Under the pieces are notes generated by a model. The model was not told the origin of the DNA. It ran no database searches and saw only the letters and a list, made by a program, of their open reading frames with translations. Shown here one piece after another: positions 8,874 through 15,980 of a stretch of DNA of 64,000 bases. Position 1 is the first letter of the stretch, and every line of letters starts with the position of its first letter. The translations under genes were made by a program, and so were the position numbers. Source of the DNA: Flaviflagellibacter rhizophilus (GTDB taxonomy: Bacteria; Pseudomonadota; Alphaproteobacteria; Rhizobiales; Methylopilaceae); assembly GCF_033898525.1 (NCBI RefSeq), contig NZ_JAXAFJ010000002.1, positions 372,001 through 436,000 of the forward strand. Reading direction: 5' to 3'.

Positions 8874-10178
8874 CTATTCCGCCGCCACCGGCATGACCGT
8901 GTCGCCACGGTTACGGGCGGTGAAGTCGTCGATGCGCTTCTCGATTTCCGGCCGGAAGTGCCGGATGAGCCCCTGAACCGGCCACGCCGCCGCGTCGCCC
9001 AGCGCGCAGATGGTGTGGCCTTCGATCTGCAGCGAAACCTCGAGCAGGAGATCGATCTCCTTCTTCATGGCCTCGCCGCGCACCATGCGCGTCAGCACGC
9101 GCCACATCCAGCCGGTGCCTTCGCGGCACGGCGTGCACTGGCCGCAGCTCTCGTGCTTGTAGAAATGGGCAAGCCGCGCAATGGCCTGGATCACGTCGGT
9201 GGACTTGTCCATGACGATGACCGCTGCCGTGCCGAGGCCGGACTTCAGATTGCGCAGGGTGTCGAAATCCATCGACAGCTCCTGGCACTGATGCGCAGGC
9301 AGCAAGGGAACGGACGAGCCGCCGGGGATCACCGCCAGCAGATTGTCCCAGCCGCCACGGATGCCGCCGCAATGGCGCTCGACCAGTTCGCGGAAGTCGA
9401 TGCCCATCTCGACTTCGACATTGCACGGCCGCTCGACATGGCCGGAGATCGTGAAGAGCTTGGTGCCGGTGTTGTTCGGCTTGCCGATGCCCGCGAACCA
9501 CGCGCCGCCACGGCGCAGGATCGTCGGCACCACGGCGATGCTCTCGACATTGTTGACCGTCGTCGGCGCGCCGTAGAGGCCCATATTGGCCGGGAACGGC
9601 GGCTTCAGCCGCGGCATGCCCTTCTTGCCTTCCATGCTCTCGATGAGAGCCGTCTCCTCGCCGCAGATATAGGCACCTGCGCCATGGTGGACGTAGAGGT
9701 CGAACGGCCATCCATGAATGTTGTTCGGTCCGATCAGATTGGCCGCATAGGCCTCGTCGACCGCCGCCTGCAGGCGCTCCCGCTCGCGGATATATTCGCC
9801 GCGGATGTAGATGTAGCAGGCGTTCGCGTTCATCGCGAAGCTGGCGATGAGGCAGCCTTCGATCAGGGTCTGCGGATCATTGCGCATGATCTCGCGGTCC
9901 TTGGCCGTGCCCGGCTCGGACTCGTCGGCATTGACCACGAGGTAGCTCGGACGGCCGTCCGAGACCTTCGGCATGAAGGACCACTTCAGGCCCGTCGGGA
10001 AGCCGGCGCCGCCACGGCCACGCAGGCCGGACGCCTTGACCTCGTTGATGATCCAGTCGCGGCCCTGCTCGATCAGGAACTTGGTGCCATCCCAGGACCC
10101 GCGCTTTTTCGCGCCTTCAAGACCGGAGTCCTGGAGACCGTAGAGATTGGTGAAGATGCGATCGCGATCATGCAGCAT
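8874..10178 (-). CDS. nuoF: NADH-quinone oxidoreductase subunit F (NADH/FMN-binding)
   Basis: Catalytic subunit that takes hydride from NADH to FMN and passes electrons into cluster N3. 434 residues, full length. The FMN/NADH glycine-rich loops are visible in GLRGRGGAGFPTGLKW and GAGAYICGEETALIESMEG, and the 4Fe-4S motif is ESCGQCTPCREGTGW near the C-terminus. The start MLHDRDRIFTNLYG is the standard one and lies 3 nt after the nuoE stop. Confidence 0.98.
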   Translation of the reverse strand: MLHDRDRIFTNLYGLQDSGLEGAKKRGSWDGTKFLIEQGRDWIINEVKASGLRGRGGAGFPTGLKWSFMPKVSDGRPSYLVVNADESEPGTAKDREIMRNDPQTLIEGCLIASFAMNANACYIYIRGEYIRERERLQAAVDEAYAANLIGPNNIHGWPFDLYVHHGAGAYICGEETALIESMEGKKGMPRLKPPFPANMGLYGAPTTVNNVESIAVVPTILRRGGAWFAGIGKPNNTGTKLFTISGHVERPCNVEVEMGIDFRELVERHCGGIRGGWDNLLAVIPGGSSVPLLPAHQCQELSMDFDTLRNLKSGLGTAAVIVMDKSTDVIQAIARLAHFYKHESCGQCTPCREGTGWMWRVLTRMVRGEAMKKEIDLLLEVSLQIEGHTICALGDAAAWPVQGLIRHFRPEIEKRIDDFTARNRGDTVMPVAAE

Positions 10179-10181
10179 GGA

Positions 10182-11099
10182 TCACTCCGCGTCCTTCTTG
10201 CCGGCGATGGTGGAAGACGGCGCGTCGGCTGTCTTCAGCCCCTCGCCTGCGGGATTGGTGGCCGTGTCGGCCGTGTCCTTGCGGAGCGACGGCTCGGCTG
10301 GCGCCTCGCTGGCGGCGGCCGCCTGGTCGCTGGCCTTGATGGGGCTTTCGCCGCGCGCAGCACGGTCGCCGGGGCTGTCGGACGCCTGCTTCTCGCCGGG
10401 GCTCTGCTCGTGCGGCTTGGCCGCATCGGTCGGCGCCTGCTCGGGGGCCGGTGCGGTGTCGAAGCGGTTGCGCCAGCTGCCCACGACGGAGCCGTCATAA
10501 AGCGTCTCGTCGAGCAGCGTGGTCGGACCGCCGGCGGGACCGGACAGCGGACGGTCGATCTGCGGGCCGGGTTTCACCGGGCGTCCATTGCGGAGATCGT
10601 CCAGCAGCTTCTCGAAGCTCTCGGGATCGAGGTCCTCGAAATAGTCGTAGTTGATCTGCGCCATCGGCGCGTTGGAGCAGGAGCCCAGGCACTCCACTTC
10701 CAGCCAGGAAAGCTGGCCGTCCTCGGAGACGTGGTTCTGGTGGCCGATCACGCGCTCGCAGACATGCATCAGCTTGTCGGCTCCGCGCAGCAGGCACGGC
10801 GTGGTGCCGCAGACCTGCACGAAGTGCTTCCCGACCGGCTCGAGCGCGAACATGGTGTAGAACGTCGCGACTTCGAGCACGCGGATATAGGCCATGCCCA
10901 GCATTTCCGCGACGGCGCGGATGGCAGGCTCCGGCAGCCAGCCGCCATGCTGCTCCTGCGCCTTCCACAGCAGCGGAACGACGGCGGAAGCCTGGCGGCC
11001 TTCCGGATATTTCGCGATCTGGCCCCTCGCCCACTCCACGTTGTCGGGCGTGAAGGCGAAGCTTGCGGGCTGTTCTGCGGCGAGGCGGCGTACGGACAT
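10182..11099 (-). CDS. nuoE: NADH-quinone oxidoreductase subunit E with long disordered C-terminal tail
   Basis: Carries the 2Fe-2S cluster N1a beside NuoF. 305 residues. Residues 1-210 are a normal NuoE thioredoxin-like core with four ligands in CGTTPC and CLGSCSNAP. Residues about 215-305 are an added tail rich in Ala, Pro, Glu, Asp and Ser that looks disordered; such tails occur in NuoE of some alphaproteobacteria, and it has no visible motif. I chose the ATG at 11097-11099 (MSVRRLAAEQPAS); the open frame continues 20 codons upstream into nuoD, which is unlikely to be used. It follows nuoD by about 10 nt. Confidence 0.96.
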   Translation of the reverse strand: MSVRRLAAEQPASFAFTPDNVEWARGQIAKYPEGRQASAVVPLLWKAQEQHGGWLPEPAIRAVAEMLGMAYIRVLEVATFYTMFALEPVGKHFVQVCGTTPCLLRGADKLMHVCERVIGHQNHVSEDGQLSWLEVECLGSCSNAPMAQINYDYFEDLDPESFEKLLDDLRNGRPVKPGPQIDRPLSGPAGGPTTLLDETLYDGSVVGSWRNRFDTAPAPEQAPTDAAKPHEQSPGEKQASDSPGDRAARGESPIKASDQAAAASEAPAEPSLRKDTADTATNPAGEGLKTADAPSSTIAGKKDAE

Positions 11100-11109
11100 C
11101 TCGCGTCTC

Positions 11110-12300
11110 TTAGCGGTCGACTTCGCCGAACACGATGTCCAGCGAGCCCAGAATTGCACTGACGTCGGCCAATTGATGGCCGCGGTTAAGGAAGTCCATC
11201 GCCGCGAGATGGGCGAAACCCGGAGCGCGGATCTTGGCGCGGTACGGCCGGTTGGTCCCGTCCGATACGAGGTAGACGCCGAACTCGCCCTTGGGCGCCT
11301 CGGTGGCGGCGTAGACCTCGCCTTCCGGCACCTTGAAGCCTTCGGTGTACAGCTTGAAGTGATGGATGAGCGCTTCCATCGAACGCTTCATCTCGCCGCG
11401 CTTGGGCGGCACCACCTTGTTGTTCACCGAGGAGATCGGCCCGCCGCCATCAATGGAGCGCAGCTTCTCGATGCACTGCTTCATCATGGACGCGGACTGG
11501 CGCATCTCCTCCATGCGGACAAGATAGCGATCATAGCAGTCGCCGTTCTTGCCGATCGGGATGTCGAAATCGAGCTCGTCGTAGCACTCGTAAGGCTGCG
11601 ACTTGCGCAGGTCCCAGGCCGCGCCCGAACCGCGCACCATCACGCCCGAGAAGCCATAGGCCCAGGCATCCTCAATGGACACGACGCCGATATCGACGTT
11701 GCGCTGCTTGAAGATGCGGTTCTCGGTAAGGAGATCGTCCAGGTCCTGAACCACGTTCAGGAACGGGTCGCACCAATTGTAGATGTCGTCGAGCAGGTCG
11801 TTCGGCAGATCCTGATGGACGCCGCCCGGGCGGAAATAGGCCGCGTGCATGCGCGAGCCGGACACCCGCTCATAGAACACCATCAGCTTCTCGCGCTCGT
11901 CAAAGCCCCAGAGCGGAGGCGTCAGCGCACCCACGTCCATCGCGAACGTGGTGACGTTCAGCAGGTGCGACATGATGCGGGTGAGTTCAGCCATCAGCGT
12001 GCGGATCAGCTGGCCGCGACGAGGAACCTCGACGCCGACCAGCTTCTCGATGGCCAGGCACCAGGAGTGCTCCATGCACATGGGCGAGCAGTAATCGAGC
12101 CGGTCGAAGTAAGGCAGGCCCTGCAGGTAGGTCTTGTACTCGAGCAGCTTCTCGGTGCCGCGATGCAGCAGTCCGATATGCGGATCGACGCGCTCGACCA
12201 CTTCGCCGTCCAGCTCCAGCACAAGGCGGAGCACGCCGTGCGCCGCCGGATGCTGCGGGCCGAAATTGATGGTGAAATTGCGGAGTTCGGCTTCGGACAT
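11110..12300 (-). CDS. nuoD: NADH-quinone oxidoreductase subunit D (49 kDa)
   Basis: Peripheral subunit of complex I that forms the quinone-binding cavity; related to the NiFe-hydrogenase large subunit but without metal. 396 residues, full length. Clear family signatures: FTINFGPQHPAAHGVLRLVLELDGE, HIGLLHRGTEKL, DRLDYCSPMCMEHSW, and the C-terminal IVFGEVDR, the usual ending. The start MSEAELRNFTINFG is unambiguous. It begins 2 nt after the nuoC stop. Confidence 0.98.
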   Translation of the reverse strand: MSEAELRNFTINFGPQHPAAHGVLRLVLELDGEVVERVDPHIGLLHRGTEKLLEYKTYLQGLPYFDRLDYCSPMCMEHSWCLAIEKLVGVEVPRRGQLIRTLMAELTRIMSHLLNVTTFAMDVGALTPPLWGFDEREKLMVFYERVSGSRMHAAYFRPGGVHQDLPNDLLDDIYNWCDPFLNVVQDLDDLLTENRIFKQRNVDIGVVSIEDAWAYGFSGVMVRGSGAAWDLRKSQPYECYDELDFDIPIGKNGDCYDRYLVRMEEMRQSASMMKQCIEKLRSIDGGGPISSVNNKVVPPKRGEMKRSMEALIHHFKLYTEGFKVPEGEVYAATEAPKGEFGVYLVSDGTNRPYRAKIRAPGFAHLAAMDFLNRGHQLADVSAILGSLDIVFGEVDR

Positions 12301-12302
12301 GA

Positions 12303-12905
12303 TCAGGACTTGGCTTTCTCGTCGCCGGGCAGCGCGTATTCCACGCCCTCCCAGGGACTCAGGAAGTCGAAGTTGCGGAACTCCTGCGGCAGGCGCACGG
12401 GCTCGTAGACGACGCGCTTCTGCGTGTCGTCATACTTCACCTCGACGAAGCCGGTCAGGGGGAAGTCCTTGCGCAGCGGATGCCCCTCGAAGCCGTAATC
12501 CGTGAGGATGCGGCGCATGTCCGGGTGGCCGGAGAACAGGATACCGTAGAGGTCGTAGGCCTCCCGCTCGAACCAGTTGGCGGCGGGGAAGATCTCCACG
12601 CAGCTCTCGACCGGCGTCATGTCGTCGGTCTGCACCTTGAGCCGGATGCGCGCGTTCTTCTTGGGCGACAGCAGGTGGTAGACCACGTCGAAGCGCAGCG
12701 CGCGCTGCGGATAGTCCACGCCGCAGACGTCCAGCAGGCACCAGAACTGGCACTCGGGATCGTCGCGCAGGAAGCGCAGCACCTGCAGGATTTCGGAGCG
12801 CTCCACCTCTACCGACAGCTCACCGAGGGTGATGCCGTGGCTGAGGATCGCGCCGCCGAGTTGCTGCGCCAGGCGCTCGCCGATTTGGATGTGGCTTTCG
12901 TCCAT
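12303..12905 (-). CDS. nuoC: NADH-quinone oxidoreductase subunit C (30 kDa)
   Basis: Peripheral structural subunit of complex I, 200 residues. The hallmark ERE.YDLYGI.F..HPDMRRILTDYGFEGHPLRKDFPL region is intact (residues about 125-165), followed by FVEVKYDDTQKRVVYEPV. The protein is separate from NuoD, as in alphaproteobacteria and unlike the fused NuoCD of E. coli. The gap to the nuoB stop is 21 nt. Confidence 0.97.
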   Translation of the reverse strand: MDESHIQIGERLAQQLGGAILSHGITLGELSVEVERSEILQVLRFLRDDPECQFWCLLDVCGVDYPQRALRFDVVYHLLSPKKNARIRLKVQTDDMTPVESCVEIFPAANWFEREAYDLYGILFSGHPDMRRILTDYGFEGHPLRKDFPLTGFVEVKYDDTQKRVVYEPVRLPQEFRNFDFLSPWEGVEYALPGDEKAKS

Positions 12906-12926
12906 GATCTGCCGAACAGGCCTCGC

Positions 12927-13574
12927 CTAGCGTTCGATGGTGCCGGTGCGGCGGATTTTCCGCTGCAGCAGAAGCACGCCGTAGAGCAGCGCTTCGGCCG
13001 TGGGCGGGCAGCCCGGCACATACACATCGACCGGCACGACGCGGTCGCAACCGCGCACCACCGAATAGGAATAGTGATAGTAGCCGCCGCCGTTTGCGCA
13101 CGACCCCATGGAGATGACGTAGCGCGGCTCCGGCATCTGGTCATAGATCTTGCGGAAGGCCGGAGCCATCTTGTTGCACAGCGTGCCGGCAACGATGATC
13201 ACGTCCGACTGGCGCGGGCTGGCGCGCGGCGCGAAGCCAAAACGCTCGGCATCGTAGCGCGGCATCGACATGTGCATCATCTCGACAGCGCAGCATGCCA
13301 GGCCGAAGGTCATCCACATCAGCGAACCGGTGCGGGCCCAGGTGACCAGGTCCTCGGTCGAGGTGACGATGAAGCCCTTGTCGGAGAGCTCGCGGTTGAC
13401 CTCGTTGAAGAACGGATCATCCGGGCGCTGAGCCGGAACCGAGGGGCCGCGCGAACAGCCGGTGGCCGGATCGATGATGTCGGTGCCGGAGGCCGGCAGG
13501 CGCGCCGCCAGTGGTGAATTCGGATCGATGATGCCCGGTACGCCCGGACGGTTGCTCTGCGGGCTCAATCCCAT
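12927..13574 (-). CDS. nuoB: NADH-quinone oxidoreductase subunit B (PSST)
   Basis: Carries cluster N2, the last iron-sulfur centre before quinone. 215 residues. Cluster ligands are visible in GLACCAVEMM, GSCANGGGYY and PGCPPTAEALLYG. The core starts near residue 55; ahead of it is an N-terminal extension of about 50 residues rich in Pro, Ser and Gly (MGLSPQSNRPGVPG...), longer than usual. The ATG at 13572-13574 has a good Shine-Dalgarno sequence (GGGAG) 7-10 nt upstream and overlaps the nuoA stop by 10 nt; an in-frame GTG 21 nt further upstream is less likely. Confidence 0.96.
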   Translation of the reverse strand: MGLSPQSNRPGVPGIIDPNSPLAARLPASGTDIIDPATGCSRGPSVPAQRPDDPFFNEVNRELSDKGFIVTSTEDLVTWARTGSLMWMTFGLACCAVEMMHMSMPRYDAERFGFAPRASPRQSDVIIVAGTLCNKMAPAFRKIYDQMPEPRYVISMGSCANGGGYYHYSYSVVRGCDRVVPVDVYVPGCPPTAEALLYGVLLLQRKIRRTGTIER

Positions 13575-13930
13575 TCCAGAGCTCCCTTCTTCCACTCGTA
13601 GACAAAGCCCACGGTCAACACTCCCAGAAACACGATCATCGACCAGAAGCCGACGGAGCCGACATCACGGAAGGCAACCGCCCACGGGAAAAGGAAGGCC
13701 ACTTCCAGATCGAAGATGATGAACAGGATGGCCACGAGATAGAACCGGACATCGAACTTCATGCGGGCGTCTTCGAACGCGTTGAAACCGCATTCGTAGG
13801 CAGACAGCTTTTCCGGATCCGGGCTGCGATACGCAACGAGGAAGGGCGCAACAAGAAGCGCGAGGCCAATCACCAGGGCCACCCCGATGAATATGGCGAG
13901 CGGAAGATATTCTGCAAGAACCGCGTTCAT
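13565..13930 (-). CDS. nuoA: NADH-quinone oxidoreductase subunit A
   Basis: First gene of the operon; small membrane subunit of complex I with three predicted helices, 121 residues. Conserved loop KLSAYECGFNAFEDARMKFDVRFYLVAILFIIFDLEVAFLFPW (read in parts) contains the Cys of the ND3 switch loop and the acidic helix residues. The ATG at 13928-13930 begins MNAVLAEYLPLAIF. The operon promoter must lie upstream of this gene, between 13931 and about 14320. Confidence 0.97.
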   Translation of the reverse strand: MNAVLAEYLPLAIFIGVALVIGLALLVAPFLVAYRSPDPEKLSAYECGFNAFEDARMKFDVRFYLVAILFIIFDLEVAFLFPWAVAFRDVGSVGFWSMIVFLGVLTVGFVYEWKKGALEWD

Positions 13931-14321
13931 GACGACGCCTGTGCGATTGGGGCCGACCCGGTGATCGGCGTCAGGTCCGGCAGGGCCGGGACCCCGCAAG
14001 GCTTGGCGCCGACCCGTTGGATCGGCTGGCGCAGGCTTATCCAAGCCGCGCAGGCGACGCAAGCGCGCCCGGCTTATAATCGGTCCAATTCCAGAAAATA
14101 AGGCATGGTGCATACCAGCCGTGCTGGCCACACAAGATTTCGGGCCCACGCCTTATGACCGTCCTGCGACACACCGACTTGCGCGTGACAAAGCGTTGCG
14201 CGAGTCGGCGGGCGCCAAGTTCCTGCTAGCGGAGCATCGCGACAGGTCGGCTACGCACGAACGGATCCGGGGCGACCGTCAACGCCCGCAGATCCAAACA
14301 TCACCGGCCCGAAGGCGACCC
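13931..14321. other. Intergenic region upstream of nuoA
   Basis: No convincing gene. On the minus strand an AT-richer patch around 14085-14110 contains TTATAA-like sequence that could be a -10 element for nuoA, but no good -35 partner was found, so I do not call a promoter. Confidence 0.4.
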
Positions 14322-14459
14322 CTACTTCTTGGCTTCCTTGGAGCGGCCCACGGTGTCACCCACGACTGAGTTCTTGGTGGACGCCGCGGCGGCGGAGACC
14401 TTCGGCACCACCTTCTTGGGCTTCTTCGCTTCCCGGTTGCTTCGCTGTTCCTTGGCCAT
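14322..14459 (-). CDS. Small lysine-rich protein (45 aa), hypothetical
   Basis: A 45-residue basic protein, MAKEQRSNREAKKPKK at the start and GRSKEAKK at the end, with about a quarter Lys and Arg and an Ala/Ser-rich middle. Two adjacent ATG codons occur (14460-14462 and 14457-14459). A perfect AGGAGG lies 5 nt before the second, which I therefore prefer. No membrane segment or signal peptide is seen. Short basic proteins with this kind of start (MAKEQKRGNREAKKPK) are common in Rhizobiales genomes; the function is unknown, and nucleic-acid or ribosome association would be only a guess from charge. Confidence 0.75.
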   Translation of the reverse strand: MAKEQRSNREAKKPKKVVPKVSAAAASTKNSVVGDTVGRSKEAKK

Positions 14460-14550
14460 CATTGCCTCCTTGCGTGGCGCGAGTCGCGCCCTGCTTCACA
14501 GCTGCGGGTGCCCACGTCCGGCTGGCGCTCCGCGACCGCCATACCGCCGA

Positions 14551-14748
14551 TCACGGGATTGGCTGAATCTCGAATTCGCGGACCATGAGTTCGGCAAGAC
14601 CGGCTGCACTCTTGATCCTGTACTGGAAAATGCCGTCACGGCCCTGTGGCATCTGCCGAATGACCTTATACGCCCCCGAAGGGGTAGCAAGAGAAGGCGC
14701 CCGGAAGGTAACCGATGCGCCGACGAGAAATTCGTGTTCCTGTTCCAT
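14551..14748 (-). CDS. Small conserved protein (65 aa), hypothetical
   Basis: A 65-residue protein beginning MEQEHEFLVGASVTF, with a central SGAYKVIRQMPQGRDGIFQYRIKS and an acidic, hydrophobic end. The pattern (initial beta strand, V.F, G.Y.V...P, YRIK, E..) is that of small single-domain proteins frequent in alphaproteobacteria, probably a compact SH3-like beta barrel; no catalytic residues are apparent. I used the ATG at 14746-14748; a TTG one codon upstream is also possible. No strong ribosome-binding site is seen. The function is unknown. Confidence 0.7.
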   Translation of the reverse strand: MEQEHEFLVGASVTFRAPSLATPSGAYKVIRQMPQGRDGIFQYRIKSAAGLAELMVREFEIQPIP

Positions 14749-15127
14749 CAAGTCAATATGAGGATCGGGGCGCCCAGATACAATCCATTTATTTTCTGCC
14801 GACCATGCTGAACAGACCGACCGAAAGTAGCGGCGGCTTTTCCTCTACGTATTTCAAGACGTTCTATCGTAGCGGGCCGCTTTCGCATCTATGCCGGCAG
14901 AATCGTCTGGAGCACCTGCCGGGCACCCCGGAACCTCCCTTGCTCAATGCCGGGAATCATCGGGCGATCGCTCGTCCTGAAACGCAGGCAGTCTCTTTGG
15001 GACGCATAAGCGACGAACGCTTCAAGGGCGTGTCGAACGCGTGCAGCATGTATCTGAGGAAGGACCCGGAAGGCCGGGGCGCGGTGCCCGGTGGGCAGGC
15101 GCTTCAAGGGCTAAGCCATTGATATAA
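14749..15127. other. Intergenic region, nothing recognised
   Basis: Short open frames occur on both strands, but none has a ribosome-binding site and a plausible protein composition together. No repeat or RNA gene was seen before the tRNA at 15128. Confidence 0.4.
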
Positions 15128-15204
<77 letters not shown>

Positions 15205-15333
15205 AGGAGCGTCCGAACCGGTCGCTCAAGGTGGGCGTGAACTACGATACCCCCTGCCCCAAGTCAACGGTCTGGCGGCGGCTCATGACGCTTTTCCGAA
15301 TTTTTCGCGACGTCGCGCACGTGGCGCTGGAAC

Positions 15334-15364
15334 GCAAAACGCCGGCTCCTCGCGGAACCGGCGT
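15334..15364 (-). terminator. Intrinsic terminator after tRNA-Val
   Basis: On the minus strand ACGCCGGTTCC, loop GCGA, GGAGCCGGCGT forms an 11-bp stem with one G-U pair, followed by TTTT. It lies 7 nt beyond the 3' end of tRNA-Val and probably ends the hupB/tRNA-Val transcript, separating it from tRNA-Asp. Confidence 0.75.
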
Positions 15365-15370
15365 CTGAAT

Positions 15371-15446
15371 TGGTGGGCAGTGACGGGATCGAACCGCCGA
15401 CATCCTGCGTGTAAAGCAGGCGCTCTACCAGCTGAGCTAACCGCCC
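15371..15446 (-). tRNA. tRNA-Val (TAC)
   Basis: 76 nt on the minus strand. Acceptor GGGCGGT pairs with ACTGCCC, the D-arm is GCTCAGCTGGTAGAGC, the anticodon stem-loop CTGCTTTACACGCAG gives anticodon TAC, and the T-arm is GGCGGTTCGATCCCGTC. The CCA is encoded. It lies downstream of hupB, a common arrangement in Rhizobiales. Confidence 0.97.
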
Positions 15447-15504
15447 GTTGCGCTCTCTCTAAGTCGGAATCATGCGCAGGCGCAAGACGCCGCGCACGAC
15501 GCGC

Positions 15505-15786
15505 TCACGAATGTCCGTTGATCGCGTCCTTCAGAACCTGACCCGCGCGGAACTTGGGCGTCTTCGACTCGGGGATCTTGATGGCCTCCCCGGTCCTCAG
15601 ATTGCGGCCCACGCCGGCGGCGCGCTTCACCACCTGGAAGGTGCCGAATCCCACCAAACGCACGTCCTCGCCCTGCTTCAGCGTCTCCACGATCGAATCG
15701 ATGGCGGCCTCGACGGCCCTGGTCGCATCTTGCCGGCTCAACCCGGCGCTCTCGGCGACCTTTCCGATCAGATCCGATTTGTTCAT
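15505..15786 (-). CDS. hupB: DNA-binding protein HU
   Basis: Histone-like nucleoid protein that bends and compacts DNA as a dimer. 93 residues, standard length. MNKSDLIGKVAESAGLSR opens the helical dimerisation half, GFGTFQV leads into the beta-arm GRNLRTGEAIKIPESKTPKF, which contains the intercalating proline (Ile-Pro), and the end GQVLKDAIN is typical. It follows lon by about 195 nt with a terminator between them, so it probably has its own promoter. The order lon-hupB is conserved in Proteobacteria. HU rather than IHF is indicated by the MNKSDLI start and arm sequence. Confidence 0.97.
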   Translation of the reverse strand: MNKSDLIGKVAESAGLSRQDATRAVEAAIDSIVETLKQGEDVRLVGFGTFQVVKRAAGVGRNLRTGEAIKIPESKTPKFRAGQVLKDAINGHS

Positions 15787-15934
15787 CCTGCCGCCCCTTC
15801 GCATCTCGCGCCGTTCCGCAGCCCCTCGAAACGAGCGGGCAAACTTCCGCGAAACACCGGGAAACGCAAGGAAAAGGCGCACTTGATTCGCCGCCGCGGC
15901 GAGGGTGTGGCCCCATCGGCACAGAACATACGCA

Positions 15935-15958
15935 AACGGCCCGCAGATGCGGGCCGTT
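15935..15958 (-). terminator. Intrinsic terminator after lon
   Basis: Perfect 10-bp inverted repeat AACGGCCCGC / GCGGGCCGTT with a 4-nt loop, followed on the minus strand by TTTGCG. It lies 23 nt past the lon stop and should end the lon transcript before hupB. Confidence 0.8.
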
Positions 15959-15980
15959 CACAGTTCTCGTTCGTAGGAGG

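Noticed and set aside
8811..11162. Plus-strand open frame of 783 codons opposite nuoF and nuoE
   Set aside because: Shadow of GC-rich coding on the other strand; no motif and no ribosome-binding site.
14889..15107. 72-codon minus-strand frame between the small proteins and tRNA-Asp
   Set aside because: No ribosome-binding site, no conserved pattern; left as non-coding.
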